Notes under the pieces: generated by a model
Database searches by the model: none
Told to the model about the DNA's origin: nothing
Seen by the model: the letters and a program-made list of their open reading frames with translations, nothing else
Made by a program: the position numbers and the translations under genes
Assembly: GCF_001654965.1 (NCBI RefSeq)
Contig: NZ_LXEV01000023.1
Span: 220,770-284,769, forward strand
Source of the DNA: Proteus hauseri ATCC 700826
GTDB taxonomy: Bacteria; Pseudomonadota; Gammaproteobacteria; Enterobacterales; Enterobacteriaceae
Reading direction: 5' to 3'
DNA length: 64,000 nucleotides
Shown here: positions 46,476-55,025 of the stretch, piece by piece
Position numbering within the stretch: position 1 is the stretch's first letter
Layout of the letters: each line of letters starts with the position of its first letter

Positions 46476-48332
46476 ATGAGTAAAATTATGGAGTTAATAG
46501 GTGCAATCTTCCGTTTTAGTTGGCAAGCCATTAACTTTATCAGGAAGCTAATTCTAAACATTGTTTTCTTCTTCCTTTTTTTTGCTGTAATAGGCATCTA
46601 TCTTGTTGCCAATGAAGCACAAAAACCGGTTAATTATGAAGGGGCATTACTGGTTGATCTTAAAGGTGTTATTGTTGATCAAACAACTAATCAAAATCCA
46701 TTAGGACAAATGAGTAAAGAGCTTCTTGGCGTATCAAGCAGCCAGTTACAAGAAAACTCATTATTTGAAGTTGTTGATACACTTCGTGAAGCAGCCAGTG
46801 ATCCTAAGATTAAGGGGATGGTATTAAAACTTGATGAGTTTGCGGGCGCAGACCAACCCTCTTTAAATTACATCGGTAAAGCCTTAACTGAATTTAAGAA
46901 AACGGGTAAACTTATTTACGCAGTGAGTGGTTATTATAGCCAGCCGCAATATTATCTTGCCTCTTATGCGGACAAAATTTATTTAACACCACAAGGTGCT
47001 GTGGGTATTTATGGCTTTGGTTTTCAAAATCTTTATTACAAAACATTGTTAGAAAAACTAAAAGTCAGCACACATATTTTCCGTGTAGGTACTTATAAAT
47101 CTGCGGTTGAACCATTAATGCGTAGCGATATGTCACCAGAGGCCCGAGAAGCATCTTTACGCTTAGTTAATTCGTTATGGTCTACTTATTTAACGCAAGT
47201 TGCTGAGAATCGAAGTGTCACCACCGAAGATATCTTCCCTGGCGCTAAAGAGATGATCGAGCAATTACGCAAAGCTGATGGCGATAATGCAACTTACGCC
47301 TTAAATCGTAAATTAGTTGATACTGTAAGTTCTTATAGCCAATTTGAAATGGATATGACAGAAACATTTCAATGGAATAACGAAACTAACCAATTTAAAA
47401 ATATTAGTATTTATGATTACGCGGCTAATTTAACTGCTGATATTCCATCAAATGATGAAGGTAATATTGCAGTTGTTATTGTTCAAGGTGCCATTATTGA
47501 TGGTGAAAGTATTCCCGGTTCTGCCGGTGGTACAACCATTGCTAGCCAAATTCGTGAAGCGCGTTTAAATCCTAATATTCGAGCACTGGTTTTACGCGTA
47601 AATAGCCCTGGTGGTAGTGTTTCCGCTTCAGAACAAATTCGCAGTGAAATAGCGGCATTTAAACAACAAAAACGCCATGTAGTTGTTTCTATGGGAGGAA
47701 TGGCTGCTTCAGGTGGTTATTGGATCTCAACACCTGCGAATAAGATTATTGCTAGTCCTTCGACGTTAACGGGTTCTATTGGTATTTTTGGCGTGATTAA
47801 TACCTTTGAAAATAGCTTAGAATCTATTGGTGTTTATTCTGATGGCGTAAGTACTTCACCACTAGCAGGATTATCTGTCACTAATAAGTTACCTGAAGAG
47901 TTTGCTGAGTTATTACAACTAAATATTGAAAGTGGCTATAAAACTTTCCTTAATTTAGTTGCTGAATCTCGTAAAAAAACGCCAGAACAAATTGACCGTA
48001 TTGCACAAGGCCGAGTTTGGGTTGGAATTGATGCAAAAAAAGTAGGCTTAGTTGATGAATTTGGTGATTTTGATGACGCTATTGATGCCGCTGCGAAAAT
48101 GGCAAAAATTAAAGAGCCTGTTATCGATTGGATGAAACCTGAGTTAAGTTTATCTGAACAAATATTAATGAGTTTATCTTCCAACGCAAAAGCGATTATT
48201 CCAGATCCACTACAAGCTTATTTACCCGCACCAGTTATCAAAGAAGTTAAAGCGCAAACTGAGTTTTATCGCAATATGAATGATCCACTAAATCGTTATT
48301 CATACTGCTTATCTTGCGGTGATATTCAGTAA
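46476..48332 (+). CDS. sppA: Signal peptide peptidase A (protease IV)
   Basis: This 618-residue inner-membrane serine protease degrades cleaved signal peptides. One TM anchor is near residues 25-45 (LILNIVFFFLFFAVIGIYLVA). Two tandem S49 domains follow. The catalytic Lys is in RVGTYKSAVEPLMR of the N-terminal domain near 209, and the catalytic Ser is in VSMGGMAASGGYWIS of the C-terminal domain near 410. NSPGGSVSASEQIR precedes it. It is full length. It is monocistronic by position, with a hairpin after the stop. Confidence 0.96.
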   Translation: MSKIMELIGAIFRFSWQAINFIRKLILNIVFFFLFFAVIGIYLVANEAQKPVNYEGALLVDLKGVIVDQTTNQNPLGQMSKELLGVSSSQLQENSLFEVVDTLREAASDPKIKGMVLKLDEFAGADQPSLNYIGKALTEFKKTGKLIYAVSGYYSQPQYYLASYADKIYLTPQGAVGIYGFGFQNLYYKTLLEKLKVSTHIFRVGTYKSAVEPLMRSDMSPEAREASLRLVNSLWSTYLTQVAENRSVTTEDIFPGAKEMIEQLRKADGDNATYALNRKLVDTVSSYSQFEMDMTETFQWNNETNQFKNISIYDYAANLTADIPSNDEGNIAVVIVQGAIIDGESIPGSAGGTTIASQIREARLNPNIRALVLRVNSPGGSVSASEQIRSEIAAFKQQKRHVVVSMGGMAASGGYWISTPANKIIASPSTLTGSIGIFGVINTFENSLESIGVYSDGVSTSPLAGLSVTNKLPEEFAELLQLNIESGYKTFLNLVAESRKKTPEQIDRIAQGRVWVGIDAKKVGLVDEFGDFDDAIDAAAKMAKIKEPVIDWMKPELSLSEQILMSLSSNAKAIIPDPLQAYLPAPVIKEVKAQTEFYRNMNDPLNRYSYCLSCGDIQ

Positions 48333-48344
48333 TCGTTTAATTCT

Positions 48345-48387
48345 GTATGTACCTGTTGAATACCATTTAATAACAACAGGTACATAC
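48345..48387 (+). terminator. Long hairpin after sppA (T-tract weak)
   Basis: GTATGTACCTGTTG (48345-48358) and CAACAGGTACATAC (48374-48387) form a perfect 14-bp stem with a 15-base loop. Only TTCTAATAAT follows, so it is an atypical terminator or a 3'-end protecting structure. Confidence 0.6.
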
Positions 48388-48589
48388 TTCTAATAATCCA
48401 TAGTTTTAACCAGATTATCTGCTATTACACTTTTTAAGCTCATTTTTGTTGATACTTTTTTAACACAATGATTTAAAGCATTAATTACTTATTCTCTATT
48501 TTCTATTTTTTAGTACCCTTTCCTTTTTTTATTCTGCAAACTCCCTATAATCAGTTATTTCTCACAGCTTAATAAGAGTACTTGGACTG

Positions 48590-49612
48590 ATGCAAAAGAA
48601 ATCAATCTACGTTGTCTATACTGGTGGAACTATTGGTATGCAACATTCTGATCATGGCTATATTCCTGTATCAGGACATCTACAACGTCAGCTAGCTAAA
48701 ATGCCTGAATTCCATCGTGAAGAGATGCCTGATTTTACGATTAAAGAGCATCTACCGCTTATTGACTCTTCTAATATTACGCCGGAAGATTGGCAATCTA
48801 TTGCTGATGATATTAGCGAAAACTATAACAATTATGATGGTTTTGTTATTCTTCATGGCACAGACACAATGGCATTTACTGCCTCAGCACTCTCATTTAT
48901 GTTTGAGAACCTGAGCAAGCCAATTATCGTTACGGGTTCTCAGATCCCATTAGAAGCGCTACGTTCTGATGGGCAAACTAATTTGCTAAATGCACTCTAT
49001 TTAGCTGCACATCATCCTATTAACGAAGTCGCTCTTTTTTTTAATAACACCCTTTATCGCGGCAATAGAACAATTAAAGCTCACGCTGATGGCTTTAATG
49101 CGTTTGTTTCCCCCAATAGCGCGCCTCTTCTAGAAGCGGGAATTAATATAAAATCATTTAAAATTAATCCATTTCCCAAAACAAAAGGCGAATTTATTGC
49201 TCACAGTATTACCCCGCAACCTATTGGGGTTGTGACTATTTACCCGGGGCTCTCGGATGAGATTGTTAATAATATTCTTATGCAGCCCGTTAAAGCATTA
49301 ATCCTTCGATCTTATGGAGTAGGTAATGCACCTTCGCATCCCGCGTTACTATCAACGTTACGTAATGCCACAGAACGAGGCATTATAGTTATTAATCTGA
49401 CTCAATGTATTTCAGGGCGCGTTAATATGGAAGGATATGCAACAGGGCAAGCCTTGGCTGAGGCGGGTGTGATAAGTGGCTATGATATGACTTTTGAGGC
49501 AACATTAACTAAGTTGCATTATTTATTGAGTCAGCAATATAGTTATAGTCAAATTTGCCATCTTATGCAGCAAAATCTTCGTGGTGAAATGACACTGGAT
49601 GATAACGATTAA
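48590..49612 (+). CDS. ansA: Cytoplasmic L-asparaginase I
   Basis: This 340-residue enzyme hydrolyses asparagine to aspartate and ammonia. It has the first catalytic Thr in VVYTGGTIGMQ at the N-terminus and the second Thr with Asp in FVILHGTDTMAFTASAL. VTGSQIPLEALRSDGQTNLLNAL is typical of the type I cytoplasmic enzyme. No signal peptide is present. It is followed after 20 bp by pncA, in one operon as in E. coli. Confidence 0.96.
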   Translation: MQKKSIYVVYTGGTIGMQHSDHGYIPVSGHLQRQLAKMPEFHREEMPDFTIKEHLPLIDSSNITPEDWQSIADDISENYNNYDGFVILHGTDTMAFTASALSFMFENLSKPIIVTGSQIPLEALRSDGQTNLLNALYLAAHHPINEVALFFNNTLYRGNRTIKAHADGFNAFVSPNSAPLLEAGINIKSFKINPFPKTKGEFIAHSITPQPIGVVTIYPGLSDEIVNNILMQPVKALILRSYGVGNAPSHPALLSTLRNATERGIIVINLTQCISGRVNMEGYATGQALAEAGVISGYDMTFEATLTKLHYLLSQQYSYSQICHLMQQNLRGEMTLDDND

Positions 49613-49632
49613 TATTAATTAAAGGTGAGATA

Positions 49633-50277
49633 GTGAAAAACTCAGCATTGTTACTGGTTGATATCCAAAATGATTTTTGCACTGATGGTGCACTTGCCGT
49701 CAACGAGAGCGATGCTGTTGTTCAAATAGCAAATCAACTCATCGCTTATTTTAAACACACCAAAAATCCAATTATCGCTAGCAAAGATTGGCACCCAGCC
49801 AATCACCTAAGCTTCGCTGAGAACTCAGGTACTGTGATTGGCGAAATAGGTAAGCTTAATGGATTACCCCAAGTTTGGTGGCCTATACACTGTGTACAGC
49901 AAAGTCATGGTGCAGAATTTCACCCTGAGTTAGATTATGAGGCTATCAATCATATTATTTATAAAGGGCAAAATCGTTTAATCGACAGCTACAGCGCCTT
50001 TTTTGATAATGACCATGAATACCAAACTGGCTTACATACTCTTTTGCAAACTCTGAATATAAAGCACCTTTATATTTTAGGTATTGCTACAGACTATTGC
50101 GTGAAATTTACAGCATTAGATGCATTATTATTAGGTTATCAGGTGTCGGTTATCACGGATGGCTGTCGCGGTGTGAATATTCAGCCTGATGATAGTAAAC
50201 AAGCTTTAGCTGAAATGCAGGACAAAGGGGCTGAATTAATTAATTCAATAAATTTTCTTAATAATATCAATAAATAA
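49633..50277 (+). CDS. pncA: Nicotinamidase PncA
   Basis: This 214-residue isochorismatase-fold enzyme converts nicotinamide to nicotinate for NAD salvage. The catalytic triad is visible: Asp in LLVDIQNDFC near 10, Lys in YKGQNRLIDSYSAF near 112, Cys in GIATDYCVKFTALDAL near 157. Metal-binding KDWHPANHLSFA is also present. The start is GTG, with AAAGGTGAG just upstream. It is co-transcribed with ansA. Confidence 0.95.
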   Translation: MKNSALLLVDIQNDFCTDGALAVNESDAVVQIANQLIAYFKHTKNPIIASKDWHPANHLSFAENSGTVIGEIGKLNGLPQVWWPIHCVQQSHGAEFHPELDYEAINHIIYKGQNRLIDSYSAFFDNDHEYQTGLHTLLQTLNIKHLYILGIATDYCVKFTALDALLLGYQVSVITDGCRGVNIQPDDSKQALAEMQDKGAELINSINFLNNINK

Positions 50278-50308
50278 GCTAGCGATTTAAATTTCTTATA
50301 CAAAAAAG

Positions 50309-50343
50309 GGCAATCCATTAATCGTTATAATTAATAGATTGCC
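50309..50343 (-). terminator. Terminator between pncA and yeaC
   Basis: GGCAATC-C-ATTAAT and ATTAAT-A-GATTGCC pair with one internal mismatch. The minus-strand side is followed by CTTTTTTG, so it acts mainly for yeaC, and the stem may also end pncA transcripts. Confidence 0.75.
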
Positions 50344-50394
50344 ACCTCTTATATAGCTAATTTAATTTTATAGATAATTTAATTTTAAAATAGC

Positions 50395-50676
50395 TTAGTC
50401 ATCATCCATTGGCGTCAATGTTGCTAATCGTTCAGACTGAAATTGGGCTTTAAGTTCTTGTTTACTTTTCATCGTGATTTGCCCATTAGTGCCGACAGTC
50501 ATATGCTCAGGAGAGTGATTATTTTTTGCCTGCCATAATAAAACTATCTGCATACAATGCGCTTTCTGCTCATCGGTTAATGCGACACCGTCTGGCCACT
50601 TGCCCAACTCAACAGCGGTCGAAAGACGTTGATAAATTTCAGGTGTTACCATCGAAATTAGCTCATTAACTTCCAT
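50395..50676 (-). CDS. yeaC: YeaC-family protein (DUF1315)
   Basis: This 93-residue cytosolic protein of unknown function matches E. coli YeaC throughout: ISMVTPEIYQRLSTAVELGK, PDGVALTDEQKAHCMQIV, LLWQAKNNHSPEHMTVGTNG. I chose the ATG at 50676, with GGAG six bases upstream, over the TTG at 50697. It lies 88 bp after msrB on the same strand, as in E. coli. Confidence 0.9.
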   Translation of the reverse strand: MEVNELISMVTPEIYQRLSTAVELGKWPDGVALTDEQKAHCMQIVLLWQAKNNHSPEHMTVGTNGQITMKSKQELKAQFQSERLATLTPMDDD

Positions 50677-50764
50677 TAATCGCTCCACATAAGTCAAATA
50701 TTTATTTTAATGGCTGAATCGTTTTTTCTTTTGTTTCAACATTGTTAACAAACACGGTTAAACA

Positions 50765-51202
50765 CTAGCCTTTCTGCACTTCTTGCGTTTCACTGTTCAT
50801 AAAAGCCAGTGAAGCAGAATTGATGCAATAACGTTGTCCTGTTGGCGCTGGACCATCATCAAACACATGCCCCAAGTGTGCATTGCATTGCTGACACCGC
50901 ACTTCAGTTCGCTTCATATTATGTGAAAAATCATCAATATAGCGAATTGCATTATCACTAACAGGCTGATAAAAACTTGGCCAACCACATCCTGCATCAA
51001 ACTTGGTTTCAGAATAAAACAAGGGTGCAGAACAACATAAGCAGTGATAAATACCTGTTTGACGATTATGTAACAGCTTGCCACTAAACGGAGGTTCAGT
51101 GCCATGTTGTTGCGTAACATATTTTTGCATTTCATTGAGCATTGATAAATCAAGGTGATTGTTATTACTTGAAATATTCACTTTCTTTTCATTATCTGAC
51201 AT
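50765..51202 (-). CDS. msrB: Peptide-methionine (R)-S-oxide reductase MsrB
   Basis: This 145-residue repair enzyme reduces methionine-R-sulfoxide. It has Zn-binding Cys pairs ([10 protein letters not shown] and [14 protein letters not shown]), the motif [13 protein letters not shown], and catalytic Cys in [11 protein letters not shown] with an ordinary Cys. A frame reaches upstream to a GTG at 51217; the ATG at 51202 has GAGG five bases before it. It is divergent from gapA, as in E. coli. Confidence 0.95.
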   Translation of the reverse strand: MSDNEKKVNISSNNNHLDLSMLNEMQKYVTQQHGTEPPFSGKLLHNRQTGIYHCLCCSAPLFYSETKFDAGCGWPSFYQPVSDNAIRYIDDFSHNMKRTEVRCQQCNAHLGHVFDDGPAPTGQRYCINSASLAFMNSETQEVQKG

Positions 51203-52539
<1,337 letters not shown>

Positions 52540-52569
52540 TTAGAGCTTAAGAAAGTCAAGATATCTCTT

Positions 52570-52602
52570 AGAGCCACCTTTTCGGTGGCTCTTTTATTTT
52601 TT
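52570..52602 (+). terminator. Terminator of gapA
   Basis: AGAGCCACC (52570-52578) and GGTGGCTCT (52584-52592) form a 9-bp GC-rich stem followed by TTTATTTTTT. Confidence 0.93.
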
Positions 52603-52606
52603 ACCC

Positions 52607-52657
52607 AGTCAGTTTATTGTATTGAGATAGTCAGTTTATTGTATTGAGATAGTCAGT
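52607..52657. repeat. 22-bp tandem repeat (2.3 copies) before yeaD
   Basis: A 22-bp unit beginning AGTCAGTTTATTG occupies 52607-52628 and is repeated exactly at 52629-52650. The first seven bases occur a third time at 52651-52657. It lies in the short gapA-yeaD spacer, 20 bp before the yeaD start. Confidence 0.9.
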
Positions 52658-52676
52658 GACATAAGGTTATAAGATA

Positions 52677-53561
52677 ATGAATGAGAAAATTTTTTCTTTG
52701 CCGATTATTGAACAGATATCACCTTACTTAAGTCGTCGGCAATTAGACGAACTCCCTATCCTTGTTATTTCCCATCCGAAAGTACGTGCTGCAATTAGTC
52801 TTCAAGGGGCTCATCTTATTGCATGGCAACCTGCGCAAGAACATCCGGTTTTTTGGTTAAGTGAAGATTCCTTATTTACACCGGGTGTCGCAATTCGAGG
52901 TGGTATTCCTATTTGTTGGCCTTGGTTTGCTTCAGCAGGTACACCAAGCCACGGTTTTGCGCGTATTTTGCCTTGGGAATTTAGTGCTCACTCTGAACAA
53001 GATGATGGCGTATTAATTACCATGTCCTTAAAAGAGAGCCAACAAACGAAAAAATATTGGCCTCATGAATTTACAGTGATCGCTCGCTTTAAATTAGGTG
53101 CGACCTGTGAAGTCGAGTTGGAATCCTACGGTGATTATGAAGCAACCGCTGCCCTTCACTCTTATTTTAATGTTAGTGACATCGATAATGTTTCAGTAAC
53201 AGGCCTAGGAGGCCACTATATCGATACTGTTGCCGATAAAGAGGTTTACACAGATGAAACCTCACTTCGCTTTAACGGACGCACTGACAGGCTTTACACA
53301 GAGCCTGAAGATTTCAATCTTATTCATGATGATGGTTGGGATCGCACAATTGAAGTTCACCACTATCACCATAGTGATGTTGTTTGCTGGAATCCTGGCG
53401 CTGAATTAGCAAGTTCAATGAAAGATATGAATGCAGGAGGTTATCGCAAAATGGCCTGTGTAGAAACAGCACGTATTCATCAGCCATTAAAACCTGACAA
53501 CGTTCACCCTGGTCGTTTATCTGTCGTTGTACGTGTTCGTAAAAATATCGCTGAAAAATAA
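52677..53561 (+). CDS. yeaD: D-hexose-6-phosphate mutarotase YeaD
   Basis: This 294-residue aldose-1-epimerase-like protein has a beta-sandwich fold and catalyses anomer interconversion of glucose-6-phosphate. Landmarks are SLQGAHLIAWQPAQEHPVFW, GVAIRGGIPICWPWFA, SHGFARILPWEF, ALHSYFNVSDIDNVSV (catalytic His), VVCWNPGAELASSMKDM and the C-terminal MACVETARI (Glu). It follows gapA as in E. coli. Its last codons are the first bases of a segment repeated 536 bp downstream. Confidence 0.95.
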   Translation: MNEKIFSLPIIEQISPYLSRRQLDELPILVISHPKVRAAISLQGAHLIAWQPAQEHPVFWLSEDSLFTPGVAIRGGIPICWPWFASAGTPSHGFARILPWEFSAHSEQDDGVLITMSLKESQQTKKYWPHEFTVIARFKLGATCEVELESYGDYEATAALHSYFNVSDIDNVSVTGLGGHYIDTVADKEVYTDETSLRFNGRTDRLYTEPEDFNLIHDDGWDRTIEVHHYHHSDVVCWNPGAELASSMKDMNAGGYRKMACVETARIHQPLKPDNVHPGRLSVVVRVRKNIAEK

Positions 53562-53616
53562 TCAATATTACGATTCATTAAAAAACTAAAGCTTCGGTTG
53601 ATACCCGAAGCTTTTA
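53554..53616. repeat. Repeat copy 1: yeaD end plus terminator hairpin
   Basis: The segment runs from the last codons of yeaD through a hairpin: AAAGCTTCGG (53588-53597), CCGAAGCTTT (53605-53614), seven-base loop. It is repeated at 54090-54153; the first 25 bases are identical and the rest differs at a few positions. The hairpin terminates yeaD and, on the other strand, the small gene at 53647. Confidence 0.9.
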
Positions 53617-53646
53617 ATATGCAAAATCAAATCACTATTTGACACT

Positions 53647-53955
53647 CTATTTCAATGTATTTTCCATATCTTCAATAAAAGTACTGGCTTTTTTACAATT
53701 TTCGATGATCTTAGGATCATCTTTTATTTCTGTTGTATCGCGATTCACAGCGCAATATTTACTTTTTATACCTTCCATATAGCTTAACTTTGCTGCAATT
53801 ACGACCCGTTTTTCACAGCGTTCTTTATCGCGCGAGTCTTGGCATATATTGCCTTTGATTTTATTTACCATTTCAAATCCTGTTCTGAATTTTTCTTCAG
53901 ATATAACGGTAAAAGGGATCCCTCCCAATAATAAAATTAAAAACAATTGTTTCAC
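53647..53955 (-). CDS. Small exported protein with four cysteines, family unknown
   Basis: This 102-residue protein has a clear signal peptide (QLFLILLLGGIPFTVIS). The mature part of about 80 residues is rich in Lys, Glu and Ile, with four Cys (GNICQD, ERCEK, KYCAV, ENCKK) that could form two disulfides in the periplasm. It is probably mostly helical. I recognise no family. It is not part of the E. coli gapA-yeaD-mipA order. It is flanked on both sides by copies of a terminator-containing repeat, which suggests it arrived as a small cassette. Confidence 0.7.
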   Translation of the reverse strand: MKQLFLILLLGGIPFTVISEEKFRTGFEMVNKIKGNICQDSRDKERCEKRVVIAAKLSYMEGIKSKYCAVNRDTTEIKDDPKIIENCKKASTFIEDMENTLK

Positions 53956-54186
53956 GACACCATCCTTATTAGTTTAATAATGCTTATGATAACGAATAGT
54001 CCACACAAAATTAAGCGGAGGATGGATAGATAGATATAAGAAATAAATTATTTAAGATTTTTTATATGAATATAGTCAAGTATTCAATAAAAAATAATCA
54101 ATATTACGATTCATCAAAAACAAAAAAGCTTCGGTAGATATCCGAAGCTTTTACCAATATAGGCAATACAGTAATATTGATAGCAA
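53956..54186. other. Spacer between small gene and mipA, holding repeat copy 2
   Basis: It holds the promoter side of the small gene and, at 54090-54153, the second repeat copy. No gene is present. Confidence 0.5.
54090..54153. repeat. Repeat copy 2: yeaD-end-like segment plus terminator hairpin
   Basis: The first 25 bases (54090-54114) are identical to 53554-53578, including the bases that form the end of yeaD in copy 1. The hairpin AAAGCTTCGG/CCGAAGCTTT (54125-54134, 54142-54151) has the same stem and a slightly different loop. Here it serves as the terminator of mipA on the minus strand. Confidence 0.9.
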
Positions 54187-54936
54187 TTAGAATTTGTAAG
54201 TGACGCCAGTCCACACTATCGCGGTAACGGATTTATTTACCATTGGGCTATCTTTCACTTCACTTGATAGATGATCAACACGTCCCATTGCAAAGAAATT
54301 CCAACTATCAGTCATTTTATAGTTAGCAGACAGCTCAACATAAGGTCTCCAGCTGTCACTTGGGTTATATTCAGCTAAACCACTACGTTGAGACTCACTG
54401 TGCTTGACACCATAAGCATATTGATTTTGTTTCTTACTATCCCAAACAACACCCAAACCTGGTTGTAATGACCAATTACCTGCTTTAAATGGATACAAAT
54501 AAGCGGCATCAGCAATAACACCGTCACTTTTACCTAATAAATCGGCAGAAATGATTGCTCTTAAACTACCCCAATCTTCTTGATGTTTATAGGTAAATCC
54601 GCCCATCAACGTATCGCGGCGACGATCTAATTTTTTCATTTGAGCATCATCGCTATCACCCGGTTTGAATGCTTGTGGGTAATAATGAAGATCGACAGAA
54701 AGTTTATCTTTCGGTGCATTCCATAAATAGTAACCTGCGGCTAATGTAGCGAAATAGAAATTCTCAGATTCATAATTAACCATTGGGACAGGTAATAAAT
54801 AATCTTTCGATTTCACGCCTTTATAAGGTGTTACTTGAGCTAACACTGAGCCACCAATAGACCACTCACCAGCAAATGCTGTTGGTGCACTTAATCCTGC
54901 GATAATGGCTAAAGAAATAATAGTCTTCTTACTCAC
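54187..54936 (-). CDS. mipA: MipA/OmpV-family outer membrane scaffolding protein
   Basis: This 249-residue outer-membrane beta-barrel protein of the MipA family is proposed in E. coli to link MltA and PBP1B in murein synthesis. It has a signal peptide (KKTIISLAIIAGLSAPTAFAG), then YKGVKSKDYLLPVPMVNYES, GYYLWNAPKDKLSVDLHYYP, SGLAEYNPSDSWRPYVELSANY, and ends SVTAIVWTGVTYKF with the terminal Phe of outer-membrane barrels. The frame extends up to an ATG at 54981. I prefer the GTG at 54936, because it gives a normal signal peptide and matches the E. coli start, though the ribosome binding site is weak. Confidence 0.9.
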   Translation of the reverse strand: MSKKTIISLAIIAGLSAPTAFAGEWSIGGSVLAQVTPYKGVKSKDYLLPVPMVNYESENFYFATLAAGYYLWNAPKDKLSVDLHYYPQAFKPGDSDDAQMKKLDRRRDTLMGGFTYKHQEDWGSLRAIISADLLGKSDGVIADAAYLYPFKAGNWSLQPGLGVVWDSKKQNQYAYGVKHSESQRSGLAEYNPSDSWRPYVELSANYKMTDSWNFFAMGRVDHLSSEVKDSPMVNKSVTAIVWTGVTYKF

Positions 54937-55025
54937 GATGATTTTCCATATTGTATTTAATAAAGTAGTAACCAAAGCCATATTTTAACGCGCATTAGCT
55001 ACGATATGGCATATTCTACCTGTAT

